From NCBI GenBank assembly GCA_047967505.1, contig CM106541.1: a DNA stretch of 64,000 nucleotides; one strand, 5' to 3'. The notes under the pieces were generated by a model. That model saw only the letters and a list, made by a program, of their open reading frames with translations. It was not told the DNA's origin and did not search any database. The number at the start of each line of letters is the position of its first letter. Position 1 is the first letter of the stretch. Position numbers and translations under genes: made by a program. This document shows positions 59,101 to 60,157 of this stretch, in pieces. The DNA comes from Dipteris shenzhenensis. Lineage: Eukaryota > Polypodiophyta > Polypodiopsida > Gleicheniales.

Positions 59101-60157
59101 GCAGCCTCTATCAGGAGGACAGTTTTCCGTAGGCAGTGGAGTGGCTCACCGTTCTTGGAGTCTCCCACAGGGTTGAGGTGGCACTTTCAGCTCTCACCTT
59201 GGTTTTTTAAAGCTCTGTTATGGGAGTTTGATTGTGACATATTTGGGTCTTGTTTTCTCATGCGTGCATGATGTACTTTTCCTTTTGAGGTTTTCTCTGG
59301 GAGTTTCTTTCATACTTAATAGAAGTTATTTCCTCGCAAAAAAAAAGATGCTGAGAGCTGTTTGTTGCTTGAGTTTGGCTATATCAAGAGCACTTAGCAT
59401 GCTCAATTATTCGCCATTGATCCAAGAAGTTTAGAAAATGAATGTCGCTGCCTTGACCTTGGACTAATAGGGTTGGTTTGGAACCGGTTTGTATTTTCCT
59501 TCCACAAGCATGGGAAAGTTTGAATCTTTGAATGGGACTATTGTGCGATAGTTTGTCCTATGATGTTCCTCTTTTGAAATGCCAAGAATAGCAAGTTCTA
59601 GGAAGCTTGATTAGACCTCAGGCAAGAATGAAGGCGTTTGAAGGGTGTCTATGGCCATGTTTTTGGTTTTTAAAATCTGCTTGGTAGTAAGTATCTATTT
59701 TTCTAGAAGAGTCATGACTTGAAGTGAAGTAGTGGAGGTTTTTGGGTTTTTTTTTTTGGGGGGGGTGTGTGTCGCTGGGGAAGGGGATCCAAATTGAAAG
59801 TTTCAAAAACTTTCTCTAGAAGAGTCTAAAGATCTTGGATCTTTAGTGAAAACGTTTGGATTGATGGTCTGCAATTTTGGACAATTGGGCAGGGAGTACA
59901 GTTTTAGAAAGTCATACCTTTTTGTAGTATTCTTGTGGTATTTAGAGTTTATACTTGTATCTCATCACATTTAACACTTAAGGCATGATATGCCACTCAA
60001 CTGATAAGTTTTATATTATGACTAATGTCATATGTGAAAATTTATATTTCTTTACGTGGTACAGGTGAAAACAAGCAAGATTTATATCCGTGATACAACT
60101 GTTATATCTCCTTACACTCTTTTATTATTTGGTGGTAACATTACTGTCCAACATCAG
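3771..60157 (+). CDS. DExH-box RNA helicase gene, C-terminal part, nine exons spread over 56 kb (partial at both ends)
   Basis: Joining 3771-3827, 4310-4393, 4742-4840, 17877-18020, 18163-18233, 50335-50395, 50572-50664, 50801-51016 and 60065-60157 gives 306 codons without a stop. The product follows the C-terminal half of DHX29/DHX57-like helicases (plant DExH4/DExH7 class): winged helix (EPPKSETVE, LTALGYHLAKLPVDVRLGK), HA2 helices (GCLSPVLTVAACLSHKSPF; QFAILLADIGFID) and OB-fold (IFIHPSSIN, FLVFHEK, IYIRDTTVISPY, LLFGGNI). Proteins of this family unwind RNA with ATP; these domains clamp and ratchet the RNA. The RecA motor domains must lie upstream of the window and the last OB-fold strand(s) downstream. 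Every junction keeps frame and has AG acceptors. Introns 3, 5 and 8 are swollen by retrotransposons. Family assignment is by remembered motif similarity, not a search; the exact orthologue is uncertain. Confidence 0.85.
4310..4393 (+). CDS. Helicase exon 2 (84 nt)
   Basis: Twenty-eight codons after the acceptor catacag. They encode VGALDGQEQ and then LTALGYHLAKLPVDVRLGK, the most recognisable winged-helix signature of DEAH/DExH helicases (ELTPLG..LA.LPVD...GK). The exon ends at a normal AAG|GTTGTC donor, phase 0. Confidence 0.92.
4742..4840 (+). CDS. Helicase exon 3 (99 nt)
   Basis: Thirty-three codons after the acceptor aaccag. They encode MMLYGALLGCLSPVLTVAA, then CLSHKSPFSASREQ, matching the HA2 start of the family (KMLLYG..FGCLSP.L.IAAFLS.KSPF). 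The donor is CAG|GTTGGC. The intron that follows runs to 17876 (13,036 bp) and contains copia-1 and copia-2. Confidence 0.92.
4841..5940 (+). other. Start of the 13-kb host intron, nothing recognised
   Basis: Between the exon 3 donor and the first LINE-A tail I see no coding potential worth calling and no clear repeat. A short open frame at 5444-5650 has no recognisable motif. Confidence 0.45.
5941..6020 (+). mobile_element. LINE-A 3' end only, hairpin plus (TTTC)n tail
   Basis: A very short LINE-A 3' end: AGACC at 5963-5967, a three-base loop, GGTCT at 5971-5975, then GTGGACGTTAATAGA and a TTTC/TCTC tail to about 6020. The same arrangement ends LINE-A at 38011-38079 with closely similar spacing. 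The 5' limit is uncertain. Confidence 0.7.
6290..7140 (-). repeat. Nested LINE-like 3' ends (LINE-C) with (GT)n tails
   Basis: On the - strand three to four units follow head to tail, each about 170-190 bp. Each runs from a conserved block (gcaaactcactgcatagat ... tgatgta) through ttgtaatataaagcaatca to ttttcac, a short A-run and a (GT)n tract. The tails appear on the + strand as (CA)n at about 6301-6320, 6464-6481, 6638-6653 and 6831-6845. The block at 6850-7000 matches 17430-17540. I take them as 5'-truncated copies of a LINE (or a SINE using its tail); coding sequence is too short to prove it. Confidence 0.55.
7141..7426 (+). other. Flank 5' of copia-1, nothing recognised
   Basis: Non-coding sequence between the LINE-C block and the target-site duplication of copia-1. 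It was part of the pre-insertion site, which continues at 13402. Confidence 0.4.
7427..7431. repeat. Target-site duplication GTAAC, left
   Basis: Identical to 13397-13401 and directly adjacent to the TG of the 5' LTR, as copia integrase produces. Confidence 0.9.
7432..7699 (+). repeat. Copia-1 5' LTR (268 bp)
   Basis: Starts TGTTAGAATTATAG, ends TTTCTCACA. It contains an internal inverted repeat around ctaaccgcagttagtccactaac and the pair ggttttgtc/gacaaaacc. Same length as the 3' LTR, with about 11 substitutions and no indels by eye. Confidence 0.95.
7702..7713 (+). promoter_or_regulatory. Primer-binding site for tRNA-iMet
   Basis: TGGTATCAGAG lies two bases after the 5' LTR. It is complementary to the 3' end of plant initiator tRNA-Met, the usual primer of plant copia elements. 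Confidence 0.9.
7776..8172 (+). repeat. GTAC-dense leader zone of copia-1
   Basis: About 24 GTAC palindromes, mostly as CCGTAC or TCGTAC, occur in about 400 bp between PBS and gag. By chance one or two are expected. Copia-3 has a related zone at 29264-29445. Confidence 0.8.
8345..8650 (+). repeat. GGGGCTTT-repeat leader zone of copia-1
   Basis: Six copies of ATTTGGGGCTTT (or a one-base variant) and one GGGGATTT variant recur at 25-90 bp spacing, with CCCCTTTCTGGTTGCAATTT twice. The same motif recurs in the leaders of copia-2 (- strand, 16950-17105) and copia-3 (29515-29990). Confidence 0.75.
8859..9760 (+). pseudogene. Copia-1 gag
   Basis: The ATG at 8859 opens MAQQNQNDFQFGGLSQEDKL, in the position of the copia-2 gag start. 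A frameshift near 8940 moves to the frame reading MVRNILISRNLWDYVNGDE, followed by a UBN2/gag-like region (WDSRDALALSCISLSVKRF, NTYMEEGDSMSAHLTMLQDL, LNSLRETYLSFHTSL). The zinc knuckle is split by a second frameshift: FCHYCAKS in one frame, HHIAECRKRLAKE in the next, originally CX2CX4HX4C. Gag forms the virus-like particle in active elements. Confidence 0.88.
9761..13093 (+). pseudogene. Copia-1 pol (protease, integrase, RT, RNase H)
   Basis: Protease: WYFDSGASKHIT near 10030. Integrase: zinc site HARYGHM ... CEGCILGK, then FIDDYSNFTWVF, LRTDRGGEY and NGKAERKNR (DDE residues present), then a GYRLYNLATRKI-like tail. RT: WVFKVKRKPDGSVDRYKARL, DYEETFAP, QLDIKT and YVDDLLLTGSN. RNase H: SDSDWVGDYDTRQST, SSCEAEYRA, RTKHIEVHYHYVRE, ADIFTKALPREKF; stop at 13091-13093. 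Lesions: TGA 10152-10154, a frameshift and TAA around 10430-10520, TAG 11470-11472, a deletion near 12006, TAA 12272-12274 and TAG 12872-12874. The deletion joins QLDIKT to LKQAPRAWYAK and removes about 45 codons of RT. Confidence 0.93.
13129..13396 (+). repeat. Copia-1 3' LTR (268 bp)
   Basis: Starts TGTTAGAATTATAG directly after a run of six G (13123-13128, the polypurine tract) and ends CTTTCTCACA before the duplication GTAAC at 13397-13401. Confidence 0.95.
13402..13548 (+). other. Short unexplained stretch with coding-like patch
   Basis: This is pre-insertion DNA between copia-1 and the broken end of copia-2. From about 13468 the + strand reads NARDDQHTYADYALAMQLCK and AAIDAGRKAV without a stop, a composition like a real protein. 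I do not recognise it, and it is not needed by the helicase (exons 3 and 4 join directly). It may be the relic of another gene or transposon, or chance. Confidence 0.3.
13549..14026 (-). pseudogene. Copia-2 RT, N-terminal third
   Basis: The frame reads LLDEEELDSFEEAKDNAHW, WAFKVKRKPDGSIDKYKARL, AKGYAQKKGIDYEETFAPT and RLDIKTAFL (RT motif A), then leaves homology at 13548. It is offset by one base from the 14032-15759 frame and separated from it by a stop. Confidence 0.85.
14032..15759 (-). pseudogene. Copia-2 protease-integrase, 575-codon open frame
   Basis: The longest open frame in the window. Near residue 78 the protease motif reads WYFNSGASKHIT, so the catalytic DSG is NSG. The integrase zinc region has HARYGHMSYGSL but FEGCILGK instead of CEGCILGK. 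The core keeps FIDDFTNYTWV, LRTDREGEYMS and NGKAERKNR, so the DDE triad is present. A GYRLYNPASGKIFVSRDV segment closes the domain. The frame is intact, but two key residues have changed and there is no start in context. Confidence 0.88.
15790..16668 (-). pseudogene. Copia-2 gag
   Basis: The start at 16668 reads MAQNNPNEVFGVLTQEDKL, then SFMVRNILVARHLWDYVNAD and a Gly/Thr-rich stretch. A stop follows IAKQ near 16405. Downstream the homologous gag phrases are spread over several frames. The zinc knuckle near 15830 is frameshifted (FVIIAKSQVIILENA in place of a CHYC...GECKK reading). Confidence 0.8.
16950..17105 (-). repeat. GGGGCTTTT repeats in copia-2 leader
   Basis: On the - strand GAAATT(T)GGGGCTTTT occurs three times (about 16960, 17045 and 17090), the same motif and position relative to gag as in copia-1 and copia-3. 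Confidence 0.7.
17148..17775 (-). mobile_element. LINE-C-like 3' parts with (GT)n tails
   Basis: Two units on the - strand. Both begin (GT)n-agcttttctttgtttggg (about 17745-17770 and 17390-17415). One then contains the block gatcatgatgtatatctag and ttgtaatataatcaatca, the same as in the 6290-6860 units. The other ends in a 3' UTR matching 6850-7000. One frame reads FFVWVLYWALWTLWIDRN, which looks like the C-terminus of a plant LINE ORF2, but that is weak evidence. Confidence 0.5.
17563..17751 (-). pseudogene. C-terminal end of an unrecognised protein
   Basis: An open frame without start reads LFFVWVLYIQKFRVPAYIKK, NHKGKKQLVFIDGLVSTLHQ and LLQSNNLKLEDVVFDPPPA, then TGA at 17563-17565. It ends just before the LINE-C-like 3' UTR, so it could be the end of that element's ORF. 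The first residues repeat the neighbouring unit, the rest do not. I do not recognise a domain. Confidence 0.35.
17877..18020 (+). CDS. Helicase exon 4 (144 nt)
   Basis: Forty-eight codons after the acceptor tgtatag, from MDGAERAKRSF through QQSDQLVMVAAYNSWITILQK. The SDHL...AY..W..IL pattern is the conserved HA2 segment of DHX29/DHX57-like proteins. The donor is AAAAG|GCAGGC, a GC donor: reading on into the intron leaves the family pattern, while splicing to 18163 restores ITILQK-RGSKAAYEYC. Confidence 0.88.
18163..18233 (+). CDS. Helicase exon 5 (71 nt)
   Basis: The acceptor is tttttcag. The exon encodes RGSKAAYEYCKSNFLSVPIL and TML plus two bases (AG) of an Arg codon. It corresponds to the family pattern RG...A..FC...FLS...M..I. 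The donor is GAG|GTGCTC, phase 2. The intron before it is 142 bp; the intron after it is 32,101 bp. Confidence 0.88.
18234..18640 (+). other. Start of the 32-kb host intron, nothing recognised
   Basis: AT-rich, with short T runs, no repeat family or coding signal that I can support. Confidence 0.4.
18641..19010 (+). repeat. G-rich low-complexity tract
   Basis: Long runs of GGGTGG, GGAGGG and GGTGGTGG with few pyrimidines. Open frames here reflect composition only. Confidence 0.6.
19150..19520 (-). repeat. LTR fragment related to the 46415-47126 LTR
   Basis: The reverse complement carries the same ordered phrases as 46440-46640: tatcaggc, atgttggt, tatgagctggtcatg, aagccatgagagtgctt and gctcagactttagcctc. 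The similarity is diverged but collinear over about 200 bp. Both ends of the LTR are unclear here. Confidence 0.6.
19731..19981 (+). repeat. Tandem duplication, 128-bp unit
   Basis: Unit 1 begins at 19731 and unit 2 at 19859, each starting GGGGCTTGTCCTC and running through TCTTGTGCAACCAGATTA to CTTCCTTGATTTGT. They differ at a handful of sites. On the - strand each unit encodes KEEWQVHDLQSIDALRKWQR or a frame variant. Confidence 0.75.
20000..20222 (+). repeat. Dispersed repeat, copy also at 38407-38579
   Basis: The two loci share gtatgctaga, gacaagaggtgaccat, ccaaagta, caagtccat, agtggacaca and gagctcgtagct in the same order and orientation. It is probably part of a larger LTR element; no coding evidence. 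Confidence 0.65.
20440..20895 (+). repeat. Degenerate minisatellite rich in GACATGTGACTG
   Basis: The phrases TTGACATGTGACTGCTTGAC and CCAGTTGTACACCTGGTCACT recur with a period near 60-65 bp in the best part (20780-20885) and more loosely upstream. It includes a perfect 12-bp palindrome TTGACATGTCAA at 20783-20794. Confidence 0.65.
20948..22371 (-). pseudogene. Unrecognised ORFs, one coiled-coil-like, downstream of a gag-like region
   Basis: Three consecutive open segments on the - strand (22371-22126, 22144-21506, 21519-21274) are followed by 21223-20948. The last has heptad-like composition (LEHELSLLKAKHEKASQLQ, VAELQQKVAATEQDQMALLQ). The largest (212 codons) has no motif that I know. Downstream of two zinc knuckles on the same strand, they may be the remainder of a Gypsy-like or non-autonomous gag element; no RT, integrase or protease was seen. 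Confidence 0.4.
22540..23480 (-). pseudogene. Gag-like segment with two CCHC zinc knuckles
   Basis: One frame (from 23480) reads KEKIKEGIKVRASAEG and then CTECKGSSHGHWEC, a CX2CX4HX4C knuckle. A different frame immediately after reads CTFCDIHGHDASKC, a second CX2CX4HX4C knuckle, then RYLKGLRKLLLEYP. A third frame at 22806-22540 contains GAVTRSQTK, the sort of phrase found between gag and protease in plant Gypsy elements. The frame changes suggest decay. I take it as Gypsy-like gag with moderate confidence. Confidence 0.55.
23490..23790 (+). repeat. GC-rich 5' region of LINE-B with repeated CGCGCAGGCC phrases
   Basis: TTGGCCGCGCAGGCCCCTTGG, one base longer than I quote elsewhere as GGCCGCGCAGGCC, recurs in several variants together with CAGCTCACAGGTC and CCCAGGTCGCCTGC. 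It sits just 5' of ORF1, where LINEs keep their internal promoter. Confidence 0.65.
24046..25032 (+). CDS. LINE-B ORF1, intact open frame of 328 codons
   Basis: The ATG at 24046 (context ACAATGG) opens MEDTNATPVAKREEIEVTVS. The frame is uninterrupted to TAG at 25030-25032. Its position before the endonuclease ORF makes it the ORF1 protein, the RNA-binding chaperone of L1-type elements. I see SMASLGVSITVFRLLSRGYF and HLWPWRKHF, which could correspond to a DUF4283-like fold, but no CCHC zinc knuckle. It may be inert because ORF2 is broken. Confidence 0.75.
   Translation: MEDTNATPVAKREEIEVTVSFPPDIVQMIEVAEEGFRSTHIIGFLPGRGQQLCDWVYTSMASLGVSITVFRLLSRGYFSFGLHSAEQAQRVLMSSPIQFQSRVIHLWPWRKHFSSTSPGPRKVSLSALLTPRPDPKMVDRDLPVEFWSFLARGVSTHSLTRLELLPVFCRRSEEVEEYLGSVTLSREGHILRFSTGSFCSRGSESWSVELLDSEIDRQLLSMTEFSSVHRIVGSQIHSCPRTLRPGFGGRAFLFLFFEVQGDLDLPRIAGWFDFQLLCSRQSIIPLDGAILHELGQIWSLIRDRLWIALSERVICAAATGIPSLPSDV
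25025..28226 (+). pseudogene. LINE-B ORF2 (endonuclease and reverse transcriptase)
   Basis: The ATG at 25025 overlaps the ORF1 stop by eight bases. Endonuclease: SIISWNVRGLNGR, IVLIQEHK, VVGVLNVYAPTD, VGGDFNMV, then after a frameshift near 25565 LARLDRFYIGH and LFDHAPV. RT: FRAVWDTIGPHLLLPF, WRPITLLGRAYKILAKTLAL, LLNFEKAYDRVDWGFL (motif A), VREGCPLAPYLFLFVAEAM and EFADDTALTV (motif C intact). The thumb follows (STRYLGFQVG, LVLNQVLLATMWYVASC). Lesions: the frameshift, a TGA near 25728, frame changes near 26630, four in-frame stops at 26770-26865, and TGA at 27839-27841. Confidence 0.88.
28330..28905 (-). pseudogene. Gypsy-like gag, N-terminal segment
   Basis: On the - strand: a Ser/Pro/Thr-rich lead-in (SPGGAISSTSPHNVSMAP), LNPRERDRLFELLSKVHVKT over a frame change, then QKFNGQLHEDAEAHVREFL, TACKAKGVENEHAFLHIFPL and PLEDAV. 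The pattern F.G...EDA..H...FL..C...GV......LFPL.L.DA is that of Retrotrans_gag. The two zinc knuckles at 23240-23400, same strand, could be its downstream part. Confidence 0.6.
28906..29122 (+). repeat. Copia-3 5' LTR (start approximate)
   Basis: Ends ...GAGCATACA one base before the PBS. It contains cacctagtacttttagtgtc/gacacctagtactagtgg and a T-rich stretch. The start lies after the - strand gag segment and is not supported by a second LTR. Confidence 0.55.
29124..29138 (+). promoter_or_regulatory. Copia-3 primer-binding site
   Basis: TGGTATCAGAGCGGG, complementary to the 3' end of plant tRNA-iMet, directly after the LTR. Confidence 0.9.
29264..29990 (+). repeat. Copia-3 leader, GTAC zone then GGGGCTTT zone
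   Basis: Seven GTAC sites, mostly CGTAC, lie at 29264-29445. From 29515 to 29990 GGGGCTTT or close variants recur about seven times (for example near 29524, 29570, 29907 and 29958). Order and spacing follow copia-1. Confidence 0.7.
30095..31010 (+). pseudogene. Copia-3 gag
   Basis: The ATG at 30095 opens MAGNNGDLFGVL and then YLMKHILVARNFWNIV. A TGA ends the frame at 30218-30220. Next come WDSRDANAYSCIALSCKRI, SMDAYLTKVKNLMEQL and LVTLLLQKEQ. The zinc knuckle reads CDYCRKPGHEIS in one frame and loses its last Cys. Several stops and frame changes. Confidence 0.8.
31011..34012 (+). pseudogene. Copia-3 pol, broken
   Basis: Protease: WYFDRDASKHETS, so DSG is DRD. Integrase: LWHERMGHLNYRALAKLHS, CEGCLLGKMHKD, then after a frameshift LIDDFTRYCWLYALK, LDTDRGGEYMS and PERKNRSTMEM. 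A 46-bp duplication and a deletion break the linker. RT: KSDGSIDRHKARLVAKGYAQ, QLDIKTAFLHGDLQEEVYVT, ALYGLKQAPRAWYAKIHA and YVDDMLITG, with stop 33262-33264. RNase H: CHTRPDVQYAVSQLSRFMH, SSCEAEYRADFTATLECVWL and YTDNQSALAIARNPMFHART. RT is more complete here than in copia-1. Confidence 0.88.
31277..31381 (+). repeat. 44-bp tandem repeat, 2.4 copies, inside copia-3
   Basis: Units start at 31277, 31321 and 31365 with GTTGTAACACATTCTCTT. The first two are identical; each contains the palindrome TCTACATGTAGA. Confidence 0.9.
34063..34960 (+). pseudogene. LINE-A copy 2 endonuclease
   Basis: Phrases: FSETYTGRDIIFYTKTHES, VRGSGGVAVIFKTHL, PIFIAVCYFPPHTS, LHLGDFNARTRD (GDFN), LIIYNGL and GFTGFPHGGRTSTVDYLLG. 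Stops at 34660-34662 and 34714-34716 interrupt it. The first catalytic Asn segment is not present. Confidence 0.8.
34965..36549 (+). pseudogene. LINE-A copy 2 linker and reverse transcriptase
   Basis: Linker: RSSRVRGGKMPQNPLFDDEC and WHTYACSLYNVSRQAPADM. RT: TTIVPIHKAGDLMDTRNYRT, a stop near 35800, VYTCFVDFRKAFDTVPRS (motif A), GVKQGCPLSPTLFGLYIDEI (motif B) and LLYVGDIVLISSSAEGLQRD, where YADD is YVGD. Thumb: SYTYLGAVFTGPIFTMK and ARLERQCFQAHFQDP. TAG at 36548-36550. Confidence 0.85.
36551..37882 (+). pseudogene. LINE-A copy 2 C-terminal region with zinc-binding motif and basic tail
   Basis: One frame (36812-37057) reads ESGADTWYAHISTWLAKHSI and MDRLPPFEYSMDAPPESIP. Another has CTLGVVETEEHFLCVCPTYY, part of a CX2C...HX4C zinc site that reads RLCDMQEVETEEHFIFRC in copy 4. 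The last 109 codons (37553-37882) are rich in Arg (RQRRGVTLDIAQRVQRARRP) and end VPGFGFVPTPG. Similar tails follow in copies 3 and 4. Confidence 0.7.
38011..38079 (+). repeat. LINE-A copy 2 3' hairpin and (TTTC)n tail
   Basis: AGCCC-GCGA-GGTCT (a degenerate form of AGACC/GGTCT), then GTGGACGTTAATA and about seven TTTC units. Confidence 0.75.
38080..38686 (+). other. Old repeat debris with poly-G run
   Basis: Contains a run of 13 G near 38207-38220 and the dispersed repeat shared with 20000-20222 (38407-38579). Just before LINE-A copy 3 there is a GCTAGC/AGCTAG-rich stretch (38610-38680). No coding signal. Confidence 0.5.
38687..39880 (+). mobile_element. LINE-A copy 3, 3' fragment
   Basis: Starts at GGTAAGCCATCCGT..CACCAGATCAT as in copy 4 at 43587 and runs through the zinc motif (CDI-EVETEEHFIF frame, about 39255-39310). 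It continues into the tail (QRVDTRITLGDIPS at about 39610-39660) and the GATGATGATGAGATTGAT run. The hairpin and TTTC tail are missing. Many stops. Confidence 0.8.
39881..40788 (+). other. Unassigned intron sequence with a duplicated TATA-like motif
   Basis: No coding signal. At 40565-40653 a 46-bp period repeat carries CTATAAAAAAGGCCT twice (40579-40593 and 40625-40639). This may be the promoter part of an old LTR, but no paired LTR was found. Confidence 0.4.
40789..40998 (+). repeat. GCTCCTCC/CTGGCGCTG degenerate tandem repeat
   Basis: About 200 bp built from GCTGCTCCTCC, CTGGCGCTG and CACCCCGCTCC variants, open in several frames because of its composition (Ala/Pro/Leu-rich). It lies directly 5' of LINE-A copy 4. 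Confidence 0.75.
41030..41760 (+). pseudogene. LINE-A copy 4 endonuclease
   Basis: NFSESYTGHDIVFYTETRES, VRGSGGVAVLYRS, LLVAVCYFPPKTAHF, VLLVGDFNARIGD (after a stop near 41397), RMHDLIIYNGLDRWP and GGFTCFPHGGGSSVVDYIMG in shifting frames. The APE-type GDFN and SVVDYI motifs are kept. Confidence 0.8.
41930..43892 (+). pseudogene. LINE-A copy 4 linker, reverse transcriptase and thumb
   Basis: Linker: RWNEDELLNILFSNNFKDFW, WFDYAHILYDISNQPVPNL, then a poly-G run (42376-42394). RT: TISPIHKAGDPMSLENYRTI, CFVGFCKAFD (motif A with Asp changed to Gly), a stop at 42948-42950, TLFSLYIDELE, and LLYAEDVALLSSSAEGLQRH (motif C YADD changed to YAED). Thumb: SYTYLGVVFSRPIFTM and LERQCFRSHFQDPQTKG. Two catalytic positions are lost, in addition to the stops. 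Confidence 0.88.
43893..44640 (+). pseudogene. LINE-A copy 4 C-terminal zinc-binding region and tail
   Basis: From 43948: LSFYKDHFLQITAEGFIDPS, then RERHICRLCDMQEVETEEHF and IFRCAVYYEIRGRFYCLFRD, a CX2C..HX4C pattern. It reaches a stop at 44398-44400; the basic tail continues in another frame (RVATQITVGDIPSLFRV). Confidence 0.82.
44840..44897 (+). repeat. LINE-A copy 4 3' hairpin and tail
   Basis: AGACC (44844-44848), loop CATC, GGTCT (44853-44857), then GAAGACTTTAATAAAC and TTTCTTTCCTTCCTTTC. Confidence 0.85.
45255..45266 (+). promoter_or_regulatory. Primer-binding site of the non-autonomous element
   Basis: TGGTATCAGAGC two bases after the LTR CA end; tRNA-iMet type as in copia-1 and copia-3. 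Confidence 0.88.
46415..47126 (+). repeat. 3' LTR of the non-autonomous element (about 712 bp)
   Basis: Starts TGTATTGTGGGAGCC after GAGGGGGA and ends CATGTTCCTTC(G). It contains cttatataagagctg (a TATATAA box, about 46900) before the expected transcription start. A second, partial start TGTACTATGGGAGCC lies at 46369, 46 bp upstream. Confidence 0.75.
47127..47405 (-). pseudogene. LINE reverse transcriptase fragment
   Basis: On the - strand, over frame changes: IGMKQGVS..P.FNLYI (motif B) and ANDVALISDIAKGNADAFGIS (motif C, YADD-type with AND). It resembles LINE-A but more distantly. It directly follows the 3' LTR of the non-autonomous element. Confidence 0.6.
47406..48960 (-). repeat. LTR-like sequence with TATA box and internal duplication
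   Basis: On the - strand it starts TGTTAGGAACCCATGG (edge at 48960), has a TATAAAAGAAGGCC box at about 48680-48695 and then a 204-bp tandem duplication. Long open frames here (Leu/Ser-rich) reflect CTCTCT-rich sequence. The other edge and a target duplication were not found; it could be a solo LTR. Confidence 0.4.
48270..48664 (+). repeat. 204-bp tandem duplication
   Basis: Units start at 48270 and 48474 with GAGAGGGGGCAGATTTCTGG and both end in TTTTTCATGTAGGA. Only a few differences, so the duplication is younger than most of the surroundings. Confidence 0.88.
48961..50334 (+). other. Host intron sequence before exon 6
   Basis: AT-rich. It contains T10/G9 runs near 49520, a short (TA)n at 50465-50479 lies just after exon 6, and some phrases look like old LINE debris. 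Nothing I can name. The pyrimidine tract and acceptor for exon 6 lie at its end. Confidence 0.4.
50335..50395 (+). CDS. Helicase exon 6 (61 nt)
   Basis: The acceptor is gcaacag. The first base completes the split Arg codon from exon 5, followed by DLRSQFAILLADIGFIDLLE, matching the conserved (D)(M/L)R.QF..LLADIG(L/F)I segment. The donor is GAG|GTGACT, phase 0. Its frame and its place in the protein fit exon 5 exactly although the two lie 32 kb apart. Confidence 0.88.
50572..50664 (+). CDS. Helicase exon 7 (93 nt)
   Basis: The acceptor is cttttacag. Thirty-one codons begin GRNLKTYNIDQWIDDP and end NAHLASIVK, the loop before the OB-fold (family pattern: D.W..DP...FN.......VVKA). The donor is AAG|GTGTGG. 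Confidence 0.87.
50801..51016 (+). CDS. Helicase exon 8, OB-fold (216 nt)
   Basis: The acceptor is ccattcag. Seventy-two codons open with ATLCAGLYPNIAKM (family: A.LCAGLYPN.A) and contain GDKVCWLDGRQEIFIHPSSIN and HPFLVFHEK, typical OB_NTP_bind motifs. The donor is AAG|GTTAGT. The next intron (51017-60064) is 9,048 bp. Confidence 0.93.
51256..52200 (+). mobile_element. LINE-B 3' fragment 2
   Basis: Encodes, in shifting frames, FWRRFWKSLKNRKITLFFWL, NLWRSRFGADSACPRSHM and VESIQHCLWECRQARMIWKG (the zf-RVT pattern CP.S...ES..H.L..C..A...W). Then come SWEILASIVAWHIWRARC and IWTDIVHTLMAIWASMHGSS. It stops at about 52200 before the 3' UTR. Closely parallel to 57430-58490. Confidence 0.8.
52319..52510 (-). 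pseudogene. Unrecognised open segment
   Basis: The - strand reads VDVSIGSIVAYDRAFVGLRP, VSESLKVGCLEKEAMLQLNG and FEIRVEDISAYKEAAVACIF then KK and TGA. The composition looks like a real protein, but I recognise no domain and there is no start in context. It may be a captured or processed fragment. Confidence 0.3.
52511..53822 (+). other. Unassigned intron sequence, one 141-codon open frame
   Basis: The frame 53124-53549 is open but shows no motif; neither strand resembles the LINE or copia families of the window. Several CGTAC and CTCCCGTACGG phrases occur, reminiscent of copia leaders, so this may be the leader of another LTR element. No PBS was seen. Confidence 0.3.
53939..54536. mobile_element. 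hAT-type MITE, 598 bp, with 8-bp target duplication
   Basis: Perfect 11-bp terminal inverted repeats CATAGTTGCAC (53939-53949 and the complement at 54526-54536) are flanked by CAAATATG at 53931-53938 and 54537-54544. The duplicated LINE-D copy at 55325-55332 shows the same site uninterrupted. The inner ends (ccgaaacggaaa / tttccgtttc) extend the inverted repeat imperfectly. The middle is a GAG-rich purine tract with no transposase, so it is non-autonomous. Confidence 0.9.
54060..54385 (+). repeat. Polypurine GAG/GGA tract inside the MITE
   Basis: More than 300 bp of almost pure purine (GAGGAGGAG, GGAGAGTATG, GGAGAGGCTAG variants), with a loose period of GGAGAGGCTAGAG-type units at its 3' end. 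Confidence 0.85.
55116..55343 (-). pseudogene. LINE-D ORF1 zinc-knuckle segment
   Basis: Reads DQCRIHRTFGHFARDCPRNK then KRPKKPSGAALPRPPQTAPP. The expected CX2CX4HX4C has His in place of the second Cys. Lys/Pro-rich sequence follows, as in plant LINE ORF1 tails. Confidence 0.65.
55975..56330 (+). repeat. G-rich (GGGGA)n low-complexity tract
   Basis: About 350 bp of GGGGAGG/GGGAGG variants with occasional C. The open frame on the other strand (Pro/Ser/Leu-rich) is compositional. Confidence 0.85.
56331..57425 (+). other. Unassigned host intron sequence
   Basis: A pair of similar phrases, taggtacc(aa/-)gaacttgg and taggtactaggaacttgg, lies 80 bp apart near 56630 and 56708. Otherwise no repeat or coding signal. 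Confidence 0.4.
57430..58490 (+). mobile_element. LINE-B 3' fragment 3
   Basis: Begins at LGSWRLWLYGGSPIKF (one frame), has NLWRSKFGADPTCPQCHA and VELVQHYLWECR (zf-RVT CPQC...H...C, intact CX2C), SWEILASIA-type reading, and the 3' UTR with TACTTAATGAAG at about 58449, followed by a run of C and an A-rich end. Same start region as 51340. Confidence 0.8.
58600..59350 (+). mobile_element. LINE-B 3' fragment 4
   Basis: From the zf-RVT region (EWRAKFGADSTCIRCRFVG-like) to SWEILASIAA-HIWRSICIE, ANIWIDTVCTLRAVWGSMEG and GLRWHFQLSPWFF. It ends with the 3' UTR TACTTAATAGAAGTTATTTCC (59313-59333) and an A run. Confidence 0.8.
59351..60064 (+). other. Host intron sequence before exon 9
   Basis: AT-rich, with a T10/G7 run near 59745-59765. 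No repeat recognised. Confidence 0.4.
60065..60157 (+). CDS. Helicase exon 9, OB-fold (93 nt)
   Basis: The acceptor is ggtacag. Thirty-one codons encode VKTSKIYIRDTTVISPYTLL then LFGGNITVQHQ, the strand pair that follows VFHEK in the OB-fold. The donor is CAG|GTACTC. The expected final segment (family: G.V.IDGWL...A......LF..LR) was not found between here and 64000, so the gene presumably continues beyond the window. Confidence 0.92.
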
